Origin: Microbacterium sp. ProA8
GTDB lineage: Bacteria; Actinomycetota; Actinomycetes; Actinomycetales; Microbacteriaceae
Direction: 5' to 3'
Length of the DNA: 64,000 nt
Assembly (NCBI RefSeq): GCF_039905635.1
Contig: NZ_CP157000.1
Span: 3,162,001-3,226,000 of the forward strand
Position numbers and translations under genes: made by a program. The notes under the pieces were generated by a model. That model saw only the letters and a list, made by a program, of their open reading frames with translations. It did no database searches and was not told where the DNA came from. Shown here piece by piece: positions 9,698 to 18,298 of this stretch (its first letter is position 1; each line of letters begins with the position of its first letter).

Positions 9698-10102
9698 TCA
9701 GCGCCGGCGGGCGCGGCGAACGGCGGCGGCGATGATGCGCCAGCCGACGAGGGCCGCGAGCAGCGTCAGGGCGGCGACGACGATGAACGCGATCGCGGTT
9801 CCCTGACCGGATGCCGCGCGCAGCAGCATCCCACCGGCCACGGTGACCGCCCACACGCCGAGACCGGTCCGCACCGGCGCCGCCGGTGCGCGCCACGCCC
9901 GCGTGACGAGCCAGCCCGCCGCGAGGCCGGCGAGGAAGGGCCATGTCGTCTGTCCGAGGCCCGTCCACACGTCGGAGTCGTGGCTCGCACGGCCGACCGC
10001 GGCGAAGGCGATCACGAGCACGACGTCGAGGCCGAGCGCGACCGCCACCGCACGCCGGGAGGGCCGCTCGGTCGCACGCGCGGTCGGGGCGGCGGCCCTC
10101 AT
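9698..10102 (-). CDS. DUF3054 domain-containing membrane protein
   Basis: 134-residue integral membrane protein with four hydrophobic helices and the DUF3054 signature FAAVGRASHDSD at about 34-45 between helices 1 and 2. Function unknown; the family is common in Actinobacteria. Its ATG overlaps the trhO stop (ATGA at 10099-10102), so it is translated from the trhO mRNA. Confidence 0.85.
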   Translation of the reverse strand: MRAAAPTARATERPSRRAVAVALGLDVVLVIAFAAVGRASHDSDVWTGLGQTTWPFLAGLAAGWLVTRAWRAPAAPVRTGLGVWAVTVAGGMLLRAASGQGTAIAFIVVAALTLLAALVGWRIIAAAVRRARRR

Positions 10103-10842
10103 GCGCGCACCGCCGGCCGGGGGGCGAGGCCCGGCGTGAGCGCTTCTCGCTCGTCGAAGACGAAGCAGTCCCCGCTCCAGTGGTCGCCGCCGACCTGCTC
10201 GAAATAGCCGAGAATCCCGCCGTCCAGCTGGTAGGCGTCCACGCCGGACTCGCGCAGGTAGATCGCCGCCTTCTCGCAGCGGATGCCGCCCGTGCAGTAG
10301 CTCACGACGGTCTTGCCCTCGAGGTCCGCCGCGGCGGCGGCTGCGGCATCCGGAAACTGGGTGAACCGCTCGAGGCGCCAGTCCAGTGCGCCGTCGAACG
10401 AGCCGTAGTCCACCTCGAAGGCGTTCCGCGTGTCGAGCAGCACGACCTCGCGGCCCTCGTCGTCACGGCCCTGGTCGAGCCAGCGGCGCAGCGTCGCGGG
10501 CGCGACCGATGGCGCACGGCCCGATTCGGGGCGGATGGTGGGGTGGTCCATGCGGATGATCTCGCGCTTCACCTTGACGAGCATCCGGCCGAAGGGCTGC
10601 GTCTCGGACCAGCTCTCCTTCGTCCTCAGCGCCGCGAACCGCGGGTCCGCACGCAGCGCGTCGACGAAGTGGCGCACCGCATTCGCATCCCCTGCGAGGA
10701 AGAGGTTGACGCCCTCCTCGGCGAGCAGGATGGTGCCCTTGAGCCCGGCTGCCACCGCGCGGTCTCGCAGCACCGGCTTCAGCTCGGCGGCGTCGACGAT
10801 GCGGGTGAACAGATACGCCGAGACGTTGAGAACGGATGCCAC
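10099..10842 (-). CDS. trhO: tRNA uridine-34 hydroxylase, rhodanese family
   Basis: 247-residue TrhO (UPF0176/YceA) protein, which forms 5-hydroxyuridine at the wobble position of certain tRNAs. It has an N-terminal acylphosphatase-like region, then a rhodanese domain from about 115 to 225 with the active-site loop YCTGGIRCEKA carrying the reactive Cys. Start GTG 10842 is preceded by GGAGGA, which also lies exactly between a TAGGCT -10 box and the GTG. The leader is therefore either absent or only a few bases long. First gene of a two-gene operon with the DUF3054 gene. Confidence 0.92.
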   Translation of the reverse strand: MASVLNVSAYLFTRIVDAAELKPVLRDRAVAAGLKGTILLAEEGVNLFLAGDANAVRHFVDALRADPRFAALRTKESWSETQPFGRMLVKVKREIIRMDHPTIRPESGRAPSVAPATLRRWLDQGRDDEGREVVLLDTRNAFEVDYGSFDGALDWRLERFTQFPDAAAAAAADLEGKTVVSYCTGGIRCEKAAIYLRESGVDAYQLDGGILGYFEQVGGDHWSGDCFVFDEREALTPGLAPRPAVRA

Positions 10843-10848
10843 TCCTCC

Positions 10849-10854
10849 AGCCTA
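10849..10854 (-). promoter_or_regulatory. -10 box TAGGCT of trhO
   Basis: TAGGCT, 6 nt (GGAGGA), then GTG 10842. Leaderless geometry. Confidence 0.45.
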
Positions 10855-11124
10855 CGGACGCCGCGGTGTGAGGGCGCCCACCGCCGAGAGCCACCGACGG
10901 ATGCGCAGCGCCGCAGACCACGCGCGGTGGCCACACGCGGTTCGGTGCGGGGCGCCGAGGCCGCGGCGCGCGGCGGTCGCGGCATCCGTCCGACGCATCC
11001 GCTCGCCGGGTCCCGGTAGTCCCTCGGCCGCGGGAGGTCAAGACCCTGGCCACTGCGCCCGCGTGCACCGCAGGGTGGGAAGGTACCTCGGCGACGCTGT
11101 GCGCCCGAACCCCTGGAGGAGTCC

Positions 11125-11346
11125 ATGACCGACCCCACGATCCCCGAACCGCTGCCGGGTCAGACGCCGCCGGGCGAGATGCCTCCGGGTGCGCCGCCGG
11201 ACCAGCCGGCACCCGATCAGCCGACCCCCGATCAGCCTGGGCCTGACCACCCGGCGGAGCCGCCCGCGCCGTGGCCGGAGGAGCCGCTCGCGCCGCACCC
11301 GGCTGAGCCGTCGTTCCCGCAGACACCGGAGACGCCGTTCCCGTAG
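11125..11346 (+). CDS. Short proline-rich protein, hypothetical
   Basis: 73 residues, over a third proline. PDQPTPDQPGPD-type repeats alternate with Pro-Glu pairs up to the C-terminus ETPFP. There is no signal peptide or membrane helix. The ATG has a good GGAGGAG site 3-5 nt upstream, which is the main reason to accept it. Low complexity makes homology uninformative; it could be a disordered linker-like peptide or a spurious frame. It is followed by a degenerate palindromic element. Confidence 0.5.
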   Translation: MTDPTIPEPLPGQTPPGEMPPGAPPDQPAPDQPTPDQPGPDHPAEPPAPWPEEPLAPHPAEPSFPQTPETPFP

Positions 11347-11389
11347 CCGCACTGCGCCGGGTTGCGCCCACCTCTGCCGGAGCAGCCCC

Positions 11390-11452
11390 GTTCACTTGCG
11401 CTGAACGTACGGGTTCAGGTGCCAGGGGCGTACATACAGCGCAAGCGAAACG
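11390..11452. repeat. Degenerate copy of a 24-nt-arm palindromic element
   Basis: The left arm GTTCACTTGCGCTGAACGTA (from 11390) is identical to the arm of the perfect palindrome at 20852-20916. The right arm (11430-11452) is an imperfect inverse sharing the core CAGCGCAAG. It lies between convergent genes, so it may also act as a terminator. Confidence 0.75.
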
Positions 11453-11464
11453 ATTCACCCGTCG

Positions 11465-12403
11465 TCAAGGAGCAGGCGTTGTGGTGCGCTCGGCGAGCAG
11501 TTCCTCGGCCAGCTCCCACATGCGGGCACCGTCCGCCTCGTCGGAGAGCCGGGGATACGGCCGCTGCGGCGCGGCGCGACCGCCGAAGTGGAAAAGCCCC
11601 GAAGGACCGAAGAAGGCCGGCGGTTCCTCCCCGGGAGCGGTCGCCGCGAGCAGCGCGCACTGCGCGGCCTGCGCCGGAGTTCCCCCGAGTCGCTCGCTGA
11701 GTGCCCGGCCGACGCCGTTGCCCCCGCGCGCCCGCATCGCCGGAGCGATCGCGGTGCCGGGCACGACGCCCGGATGGCTGAACCCGACCGACACGCCCGC
11801 CCCGCTGGCGCGCGAGCGCCGCGCCAGTTCGTATCCGAACAGCCCGAGTGCCACCTTCGAGCCGCCGTACGCCCGCAACGGGCGGTAGCGACGCTCGCTC
11901 TGGAGGTCGTCCCATCGCACCCTCGAGACGCCGGCCGCGAGGCTGAGCTGCACGGCGACCCGCGCGCGCCGCTCCTGCAGCAGGGGCAGCAGCGCCGTCG
12001 TGAGCGCGAAGTGCCCGAGGAAGTTCGTCTGGAAGTGCAGTTCGAACCCGTCGACACTCACGTGGCGCTCGGGATCCCCGAGCAGCACGATGCCCGCGTT
12101 GAGCACGAGGATGTCGAGCGGCACGCGCTCGGCGCCCAGCGCGTCGGCGAGCGCGCGGACCGTCTCCAGGCGCGCCAGGTCGAGGTCGCGCAGCGTCAGC
12201 CGCGCGTCGGGAACCGTCGTGCGGATGCTCTCGATCGCGCGTTCGCCCTTCGCGCGGTTGCGCACGGGCAGCACCAGCTCGGCGCCCGCGGCAGCGAGGC
12301 CACGCGCGATCTCGACGCCGACGCCGTCGCTCGCGCCGGTGATCAGCGCGGTGCGCCCGCGCAGGTCGGGCATCGCCACCGGCGCTGGGAGCGTGCGAGA
12401 CAT
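11465..12403 (-). CDS. Short-chain dehydrogenase/reductase
   Basis: 312-residue SDR similar to retinol-dehydrogenase/WW-oxidoreductase-like enzymes. NAD(P)-binding ITGASDGVG at about 20-28, NAG at about 104 (LVLNAGIV), a catalytic Ser in VQLSLAAG and the YxxxK pair in RAYGGSKVALG. The C-terminal extension, rich in Pro and Gly (PPAFFGPSGLFHFGG), is typical of this actinobacterial branch. ATG 12403 follows GGAGAG. Monocistronic; the substrate is unknown. About 180 bp upstream to the amidase hold only its promoter region. Confidence 0.88.
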   Translation of the reverse strand: MSRTLPAPVAMPDLRGRTALITGASDGVGVEIARGLAAAGAELVLPVRNRAKGERAIESIRTTVPDARLTLRDLDLARLETVRALADALGAERVPLDILVLNAGIVLLGDPERHVSVDGFELHFQTNFLGHFALTTALLPLLQERRARVAVQLSLAAGVSRVRWDDLQSERRYRPLRAYGGSKVALGLFGYELARRSRASGAGVSVGFSHPGVVPGTAIAPAMRARGGNGVGRALSERLGGTPAQAAQCALLAATAPGEEPPAFFGPSGLFHFGGRAAPQRPYPRLSDEADGARMWELAEELLAERTTTPAP

Positions 12404-12584
12404 GGGGCTCTCCGTTCGGCTGTCCGTCTGGAGGAGGCCGGGCGGATGCCTGTGATACCCGGCGACGCCGCGCTCACTCCCCTATCGTGGCGCCGTCCAC
12501 GCGTCGATGCCACCGTGCCGGGAGCCTGCGCTCCGAAGCCGAACGCCACCCGCCGTCAGGGGCGCGTGGCCGCGTGTGCTGCGC

Positions 12585-14003
12585 TCACGCCTCGCTCAGC
12601 GCGTCCGGCACGGTGAGCGGCGGCACGCCGGCCTCCACCGCGCGCCCGGCCTCGAAGAGGAGATCCTCTCCGAAAGAGCGGCCGATGAGCTGCACGCCGG
12701 TCGGCATCCCGTCCGCTCCGGGTCCGGTCGGGAGCGCCAGAGCGGGCAGCCCGAGGAAGTTCGCGGCGACCGTCAGCCACAGGTCGCGCCAGGCGCGGTC
12801 AGCGGGTTCCTGCCCGCCGAGGTCGTGGTCGGGCTCGCGCATGCGCGACGTCGACACCGGTCCGAGAAGCAGCGGAGTCTCCCGCTGCAGGCGGCGCCAG
12901 TCGGCGGCGATCGCGGCCCGCCGCGCCCATGCCTCGGCGTACTCGCGCGCGGTCTCGTAGGGGCGGGCGGCCGCCGTGCTGTCGTGCAGGAACGAGGTCG
13001 CCGAGCGTCCGAGCGGCTGCCCCAGCGCGGCGGGATCGAGCGAGATCAGCATGTCGGTGCACGACAGCCGGCGCCAGAGCACGGCGGCCTCCTCGAGGTG
13101 CGGAGCCTCGATGTCGACGACCTCCCAGCCGGCGTGGGCGAGGGATGCCGCGGCACGGTCGATCCCCGCAGCAACCTCGGGATCCACTGCGTTTCCGCCG
13201 GGATCGCGCACCACGCCGACCCGGCGGGGCAGGTGGGGCGATGGCGGCGGCGCGGCCACGGACATCGGGTCGTCGGCATCCCACCCTTGCAGCACGCCGA
13301 GAGCGAGGGCGGCGTCGTCGACGGTGCGCGCGAGGGGGCCGTTCACCGAGAACTGCTGGAGCGTGAGTGCGACCGACTGCCCGCGGACGGCCGCACGCGG
13401 CACCCGGCCCCGCGAAGGGCGCAGGCCGACGACGCCGGCTGCGTAGGCGGGAAGACGCAGCGAGCCGCCGAAGTCGTTGCCGAGCCCGAGCGCGCACATG
13501 CCCGTCGCAACGGCGACGGCGTCGCCGCCGCTGGATCCGCCGGCGCTGCGGTCGCGGTTCCACGGGTTGACGGTGCGCCCGAACAGATCGTTGTCGGTGT
13601 CCCACCGCATGCCGAAGTCGGGCATGTTGCCGCGGCCGACGGGCACCGCCCCGGACTCACGCAGCCGCCGCACGATCGTGGCGTCGCGCTCCGGGACGGC
13701 GTCGGCGAGCCCACGCCAGCCATTCGTCGTCGCCGACCAGGTCAGGTCGATGTTCTCCTTCACCGAGAACGGCACTCCCGCCAGCGGGCCGGGGTCGTCG
13801 CCGGCGGCGAGAGCGGCGTCGACGTCAGCGGCGGCCGCGCGGGCACGATCGGCGAAGACGACGCTCAGCGCGTTCACTTCCGGATTGAGACGGGCGATGC
13901 GCTCGAGGTGGCTTTCGACGACGTCGAGGGCGGATGCTTCGCCGGCGCGCACGGCGGCGGCGATCTCTCCGGCGGAGGCGGGCACGGGGTGGGGCGAGGT
14001 CAT
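12585..14003 (-). CDS. Amidase signature family enzyme
   Basis: 472-residue amidase hydrolysing carboxamides. The Ser-cisSer-Lys triad is recognisable: Lys82 in PFSVKENI, cis-Ser157 in AGGSSGGDA and nucleophile Ser181 in GNDFGGSLRLPAYAAG. The C-terminal region has the usual LPTGPGADGMPTGVQLIG. Length is normal for a stand-alone amidase (GatA-like fold, but no gatB or gatC next to it). The 200-bp region upstream is shared with the divergent dps. Confidence 0.9.
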   Translation of the reverse strand: MTSPHPVPASAGEIAAAVRAGEASALDVVESHLERIARLNPEVNALSVVFADRARAAAADVDAALAAGDDPGPLAGVPFSVKENIDLTWSATTNGWRGLADAVPERDATIVRRLRESGAVPVGRGNMPDFGMRWDTDNDLFGRTVNPWNRDRSAGGSSGGDAVAVATGMCALGLGNDFGGSLRLPAYAAGVVGLRPSRGRVPRAAVRGQSVALTLQQFSVNGPLARTVDDAALALGVLQGWDADDPMSVAAPPPSPHLPRRVGVVRDPGGNAVDPEVAAGIDRAAASLAHAGWEVVDIEAPHLEEAAVLWRRLSCTDMLISLDPAALGQPLGRSATSFLHDSTAAARPYETAREYAEAWARRAAIAADWRRLQRETPLLLGPVSTSRMREPDHDLGGQEPADRAWRDLWLTVAANFLGLPALALPTGPGADGMPTGVQLIGRSFGEDLLFEAGRAVEAGVPPLTVPDALSEA

Positions 14004-14199
14004 GGCGATCCCATCCCACCATGCAGCGAGGCCGGGCCGCGACTAGCACGCGTCGGCCGGGAGGGCAAGCCCCGCGCGTACCGGCCCCCGCCTGGTTAGC
14101 TTCTAGGCATCCGCAGAGCCGAGCGGGTCCATCGACGAGGGTTTGCCGCGGCGGGCCAGCACGGTCCCCCACGGCGTGAGCCTCATGAACGGAGCGACA

Positions 14200-14799
14200 G
14201 TGGCGACGACCACCGCGAAGAAGAGCACCTCGCAGAGCGCGGCGAGCAAGAGCAGCGCGAGCGGCACGGCCAAGAGCAGGCGCCGTACGGCGCGCGGCGG
14301 AGTGGGCGCGGCGCTCACCCCCGAGCAGAACGCCGAGCGCGGATTCACGGCGTCCGAGACGCTCAGTGAGAACCTGCAGAAGGTGCTCGTCGACCTCATC
14401 GAGCTCTCGCTTCAGGGCAAGCAGGCCCACTGGAACGTGGTGGGCCGCAACTTCCGCGACACCCACCTGCAGCTCGACGAGATCATCGAAGCGGCCCGGG
14501 AGTTCGCCGACACCGTCGCCGAGCGGATGCGCTCGCTGCACGCCCTTCCCGACGGCCGCAGCGATGTCGTCGCACAGACCACCACCCTGCCGGAGTTCCC
14601 GCAGGGTGAGATCGCGACCGAGGAGGTCGTCGATCTCATGACGGAACGACTGGACGACGTGGCCGCCACGTGCCGTGACGTCCACGATGCCGTCGACGAA
14701 GAAGACCCCACGAGTGCAGACATCCTCCACGCCGTCCTCGAGCGTGTTGAGCAGCTTTCGTGGATGGTGAGCGCGGAGAATCGCACCCCCAGGCGATGA
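14200..14799 (+). CDS. dps: Dps family ferritin-like DNA-binding protein
   Basis: Starvation/oxidative-stress protein that binds DNA and oxidises Fe(II). From GTG 14200 it has 199 residues. A 45-residue Lys/Ser/Ala/Arg-rich tail, likely the DNA-binding extension, precedes the four-helix bundle. Ferroxidase ligands are visible: His in KQAHWNVVG, His in DTHLQLDE, and the Asp/Glu pair in ADTVAERM. I prefer GTG 14200 because GGAG lies 6 nt upstream; ATG 14185 would add five residues without a site. Confidence 0.93.
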   Translation: MATTTAKKSTSQSAASKSSASGTAKSRRRTARGGVGAALTPEQNAERGFTASETLSENLQKVLVDLIELSLQGKQAHWNVVGRNFRDTHLQLDEIIEAAREFADTVAERMRSLHALPDGRSDVVAQTTTLPEFPQGEIATEEVVDLMTERLDDVAATCRDVHDAVDEEDPTSADILHAVLERVEQLSWMVSAENRTPRR

Positions 14800-14814
14800 T
14801 CCCAGGCGCCCCGA

Positions 14815-14852
14815 CGCTGCCCGCCTCCTCCCCCAAGGACCGGCGGGCAGCG
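14815..14852 (+). terminator. Hairpin terminator after dps
   Basis: 11-nt perfect arms (CGCTGCCCGCC at 14815-14825 and its complement at 14842-14852) with a 16-nt loop, 15 nt after the dps stop. Confidence 0.65.
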
Positions 14853-14853
14853 C

Positions 14854-14869
14854 CATGTCATGCGACATG
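14854..14869. promoter_or_regulatory. Palindrome upstream of a leaderless promoter
   Basis: CATGTC-ATGC-GACATG is an inverted repeat 26 bp before the TAGAGT -10 box. It could be an operator. No regulator can be assigned. Confidence 0.3.
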
Positions 14870-14895
14870 CGTGAGGTGGGCGGGCCGCGCGCCGC

Positions 14896-14901
14896 TAGAG
14901 T
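14896..14901 (+). promoter_or_regulatory. -10 box TAGAGT, leaderless start
   Basis: TAGAGT, 7 nt, then ATG 14909. Confidence 0.45.
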
Positions 14902-14908
14902 CGTGCCC

Positions 14909-15280
14909 ATGGCATCAGGCAAGCAGCAGCAGCAGCCGGAACCCGAACTGCACGGCGGGGTCCTCGCGGGCAACGGCAGTCCCGTCCTGTGGGGCTGGCT
15001 CATCGGACTCGTCGTCTTCGCCTTCGTGGCGGTGCCGATCTCGATCGCGGTGCGCTTCGCCACCCACCCCGCGACGCAGCAGCTCTTCGGCGGGCGCCTC
15101 GAGGAGGCCAGCAGCGCCGGCTACTCGACGTTCTGGTGGATCATCGCGGTCTTCCTCTTCGCGGTGCCTGTCCTGATCGGGTGGGGCGTCGCCAAGCTGT
15201 CGGGCCGGACGCTGGGCATCATCGTCGCGATCCTGGCCGTGTTCTTCATCGCGATCCTGATCTTCGGCCAGCTCTTCTGA
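14909..15280 (+). CDS. Small two-helix membrane protein, unknown
   Basis: 123 residues. After a Gln-rich start (GKQQQQPEPELHGG) there are hydrophobic helices at about 26-47, 75-95 and 101-122; the middle one contains WWIIAVFLFAVPVLIGWG. No charged catalytic motif is seen. The start is fixed by the -10 box 7 nt upstream. The next gene begins 56 bp downstream with its own promoter. Confidence 0.7.
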   Translation: MASGKQQQQPEPELHGGVLAGNGSPVLWGWLIGLVVFAFVAVPISIAVRFATHPATQQLFGGRLEEASSAGYSTFWWIIAVFLFAVPVLIGWGVAKLSGRTLGIIVAILAVFFIAILIFGQLF

Positions 15281-15323
15281 TCCGTCCCGCACCCGCGCGA
15301 CCCGATCGACGGCAGGCTCCCGC

Positions 15324-15329
15324 GATAAT
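15324..15329 (+). promoter_or_regulatory. -10 box GATAAT, leaderless start
   Basis: GATAAT, 6 nt, then ATG 15336. Confidence 0.5.
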
Positions 15330-15335
15330 GGGTGC

Positions 15336-15941
15336 ATGACGGCCGGGTACAGCGCGATCTCGAGCTACTCCCGTGTCGAGATCATGCACCTGCTCCAGGA
15401 GCGTCCGCACCGGGCGATCGCGGAGCTGGTCGAGGCGACGGGCCTTCACGCCAACACCGTGCGCGAGCACGTGCAGCGCCTCATCGACGCCGGCTACGTG
15501 ATCGCCGAGACCGAGCGGCGCACCACGCGGGGGCGTCCGCGCGTGCTCTACTCGGCGGCGACCGGCGCGGGCCAGGCATCCAGCCCGGTGGCGATCCGCC
15601 GCGCCGAAGCCGCGGCGCGACGCGGAGACCTCCTGCGCCGCGTGTACGGATCGGACACGGATGCCGAGCTCGGCGCCGACGCCCTCCACCAGCTCGACGC
15701 GCTCGTGGAAGACCTGAACGAGGCCGGTTTCGACCCCGCCGTTGACGAACGCGGGCTCACCGTGGATCTGACGCCGTGCCCGCATGCGCCCGCGGCCGAT
15801 CATCGCGGGGTCCTGTGCGGCGTGCACGTGGGCCTCATGGACAGCGTGCTGGCGCAGGCCGGCGGGCCGCTGCGGGTCGAGGGCATCGCCGCCTCGTGCG
15901 ATCCGACCCAGTGCGTCGTGCAGCTCACCACGCGCGCCTGA
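15336..15941 (+). CDS. Winged-helix regulator with four-cysteine (SufR-like) C-terminal domain
   Basis: 201 residues. The N-terminal winged helix (8-75) has recognition helix HANTVREHVQRL and wing TTRGRPRVLYS. The C-terminal domain carries Cys148 (LTPCPH), Cys161 (VLCGVHVG), Cys188 and Cys193 (SCDPTQC). SufR-family sensors use cysteines in this region to hold an iron-sulfur cluster; that reading is inference. There is no suf operon in view. It sits beside fdhD-moaA and cydAB, so a redox or oxygen role is plausible. Confidence 0.8.
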   Translation: MTAGYSAISSYSRVEIMHLLQERPHRAIAELVEATGLHANTVREHVQRLIDAGYVIAETERRTTRGRPRVLYSAATGAGQASSPVAIRRAEAAARRGDLLRRVYGSDTDAELGADALHQLDALVEDLNEAGFDPAVDERGLTVDLTPCPHAPAADHRGVLCGVHVGLMDSVLAQAGGPLRVEGIAASCDPTQCVVQLTTRA

Positions 15942-15968
15942 GCCGGGTCTGAGCGCGGCCCGAGCGGG

Positions 15969-16886
15969 TCAGAGCTCGGAGGGCGCCGGGACGCGCACCC
16001 GCTCGGGGTGCGAGTACACGTTCATCGACGTTCCGCGCACGAACCCCGCGAGCGTGAGTCCCGAGGAGGCGGCGAGTTCGACCGCGAGCGACGACGGGGC
16101 AGAGACCGCGGAGAGGATCGGGATGCCGGCCATCACGGCCTTCTGCACGAGCTCGAAGCTCGCCCGGCCCGACACCTGCAGCACCGTTCCGGTCAGCGGC
16201 AGCCGGTCTTCGAGCACCGCCCAGCCGATCACCTTGTCGACGGCGTTGTGGCGGCCGACGTCCTCGCGGAGCACCAGCAACTCGCCCGACGCGGCGTCGA
16301 ACAGCGCCGCGGCGTGCAGGCCGCCGGTCTTCTCGAACACCGCCTGCCCGGCCCGCAGCGCGTCGGGAAGAGTCGTGATCACGGCCGCGTCGACGGCTGC
16401 GGCATCCGTCGCCACGTCATAGCGCGACTGCTTCTCGATCGCCTCGATCGACGCCGTGCCGCACACGCCGCACGAGCTGGTCGTGTAGAAGTTGCGGGCG
16501 ATGTCGGTGACCAGCGACTCGAGCCCCGGCGCGAGTGCGATGTCGAGCACGTTGTACGTGTTCTCGGTCGACGCCGGAGTGCCGACCGCCGCCGGACCGA
16601 TGGTCAGCAGCGGGGTGGCCGCGGCCGGACCGGTGCCCGGTCCGCCGCAGTGGATGGCCGAGCGGAGGTCTCCGCGCGCGGCGATGACGCCCTCCGACAC
16701 GAGGAACCCCGCGGCGAGCTCGAGGTCGTGCCCGGGGGTGCGCATGGTGACCGTCAGCGCCTCGCCGAGGATGCGGATCTCGAGCGGCTCCTCGACGACG
16801 AGGGTGTCCGCACGGCGGCGCACGGCGACGTCGCCGTCGTTCAGCGAGATGCGGGTGACCGGCGTGCGCGTGGTGAGGCGGCCCAT
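15969..16886 (-). CDS. fdhD: Formate dehydrogenase accessory sulfurtransferase FdhD
   Basis: 305 residues. FdhD passes sulfur from a cysteine desulfurase to the molybdenum cofactor of formate dehydrogenases. The sulfur-relay CxxC is in [13 protein letters not shown] (Cys139, Cys142), and the conserved [16 protein letters not shown] and [14 protein letters not shown] follow. It starts at ATG 16886, one base after the moaA stop, so it is cotranscribed with moaA. Its likely client is the FdhF/YdeP-type protein at 39.8-42.5 kb, since no other molybdoenzyme is visible here. Confidence 0.95.
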   Translation of the reverse strand: MGRLTTRTPVTRISLNDGDVAVRRRADTLVVEEPLEIRILGEALTVTMRTPGHDLELAAGFLVSEGVIAARGDLRSAIHCGGPGTGPAAATPLLTIGPAAVGTPASTENTYNVLDIALAPGLESLVTDIARNFYTTSSCGVCGTASIEAIEKQSRYDVATDAAAVDAAVITTLPDALRAGQAVFEKTGGLHAAALFDAASGELLVLREDVGRHNAVDKVIGWAVLEDRLPLTGTVLQVSGRASFELVQKAVMAGIPILSAVSAPSSLAVELAASSGLTLAGFVRGTSMNVYSHPERVRVPAPSEL

Positions 16887-16887
16887 G

Positions 16888-18066
16888 TCAGCCGCCGATG
16901 GCGTTCATCCCACGGGCCGGCTGCAGGAACGACGGATCGTTGATCGCGTGACCGGGCAGCTTGCCGCGGACGCAGGAGCGCAGCATCCCGTCGATGCCGG
17001 CGTCGACCGACGCTTCGACAGGCTCGGCGACCGATCCGGCCACCGGTCCCTGAGCTTGTCGAAGGATCGGCAGCACGTCGTACTCGGTGGTCGAGAACAG
17101 GCAGTTGCGCAGCTGGCCGTCGGCCGTCAGCCGCAGGCGGTCGCAGTCGCCGCAGAACGGCGCGGTGACCGACGCGATGACGCCCACCGAGTGCGGCCCG
17201 CCGTCGAGCGTCCACCGCGCGGCCGGGGCGCCGCCGCGACCCGGCACCGGGGCGAGCGTCCACCGTTCGGCGAGCGCGGCGAGGATCTCGTCCTGCGTCA
17301 CCATGCGCGAGCGGTCCCAGGTGTGACCGGCGTCCAGGGGCATCTGCTCGATGAACCGCATCTGCGCGTCGTGGGCGATCGCGAACTCCACGAGCTCGAC
17401 GAGCTCGTCGTCGTTGACGTCGCGCATCGCCACCGCGTTCAGTTTCAGCGGCCGGAGAGCGGATGCCGCAGCCGCCGCGATCCCCTCCAGCACATCGTCG
17501 AGCCGGTCACGCCGCGTCAGTTCATGGAAGCGGTCGCGCTGCAGCGTGTCGATCGAGATGTTCAGCCGGTGCAGCCCGGCATCGATCAGGCCGGGGAGGA
17601 GTTCGGGGAGGCGGATGCCGTTGGTCGTCATCGCGATCTGCACCGGGGCGCCCGTGGGGCCGGTGATCGCGGCGAGGCGACGGACCACCTCGACGATGTC
17701 GGCGCGCAGCAGCGGCTCGCCGCCCGTGAGCCGGAAAGTGGTGATGCCGTCGGCCGCGGCGACGCGCGCGATGCGCTCGATCTCGTCCAGCGTCAGGATG
17801 CTGGTGCGGGCGAGCCACTCGTTGCCCTGTTCGGGCATGCAGTACGTGCAGCGCAGCGAACAGCGGTCGGTGAGCGAGATGCGCAGATCGCGGTGCACGC
17901 GTCCGTGCGTGTCGACGAGCGGCGCGCCGACACCCGTGGGGGCGTCGGCCGGTGCATCGCCGGCGGCGAACACATCCCTGCCGACGCGTTCCGCGGGAAC
18001 AGCTGTGCCCCCCGCCGCCGGAGACAGCAGGGACCGTCGCCCGATCGTGACCGGGATCGCGGTCAC
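16888..18066 (-). CDS. moaA: GTP 3',8-cyclase MoaA, with palindromic-repeat insertion
   Basis: First enzyme of molybdenum cofactor synthesis, a radical SAM protein. Cluster 1 CxxxCxxC is Cys69/73/76 ([12 protein letters not shown]). The second cluster lies in [20 protein letters not shown], and the C-terminus ends in the usual GG. GTG 18066 has GGAGG 7 nt upstream. The protein is 392 residues, longer than typical MoaA. About 48 residues come from an N-terminal extension, and about 18 (335-352, including QAQGP and AEPVEAS) from an in-frame palindromic repeat in the C-terminal domain. The insertion lies between core elements, so activity may be kept. Confidence 0.93.
   Translation of the reverse strand: MTAIPVTIGRRSLLSPAAGGTAVPAERVGRDVFAAGDAPADAPTGVGAPLVDTHGRVHRDLRISLTDRCSLRCTYCMPEQGNEWLARTSILTLDEIERIARVAAADGITTFRLTGGEPLLRADIVEVVRRLAAITGPTGAPVQIAMTTNGIRLPELLPGLIDAGLHRLNISIDTLQRDRFHELTRRDRLDDVLEGIAAAAASALRPLKLNAVAMRDVNDDELVELVEFAIAHDAQMRFIEQMPLDAGHTWDRSRMVTQDEILAALAERWTLAPVPGRGGAPAARWTLDGGPHSVGVIASVTAPFCGDCDRLRLTADGQLRNCLFSTTEYDVLPILRQAQGPVAGSVAEPVEASVDAGIDGMLRSCVRGKLPGHAINDPSFLQPARGMNAIGG
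17013..17064. repeat. Palindromic repeat inserted in frame in moaA
   Basis: Arms CTTCGACAGGCTCGGCGACC (17013) and the inverse at 17044-17064 pair over 21 nt with three mismatches, with a 10-nt loop. The right arm ends GAGCTTGTCGAAG. A 13-nt identical piece (GCTCAGGGACCGG) recurs at the cydD 3' end. Confidence 0.8.
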
Positions 18067-18232
18067 GCGGGCGCCTCCGTTCGCTGTTCCCGGCGCGCCA
18101 TGATTCGAGGGTAGTCGCGCCGCACCATGCGCGGCTCCGGTGCAGCCCGTTTATTCACGGCGGGGAACGCTCGTCACGGGCGTCGATTGCTGGGAACCTG
18201 TGGGAGGAGACGGCTTCCGGGAGCCCTCGCCC

Positions 18233-18268
18233 TGTGGTCTGACCACATGTTACTGTGGTCAGACCACA
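18233..18268. promoter_or_regulatory. Twin GntR/FadR-like operators upstream of cydA
   Basis: Two 15-bp inverted repeats, TGTGGTCTGACCACA (18233-18247) and TGTGGTCAGACCACA (18254-18268). They have identical arms, and their centres are 21 bp apart (two helical turns). The TGGTCnGACCA core matches the consensus of FadR-subfamily GntR repressors. They lie 31 bp before the cydA start and could also affect the divergent moaA-fdhD. Confidence 0.65.
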
Positions 18269-18298
18269 CGGAATCCCGTAGCGATCGGAGAACGCATC

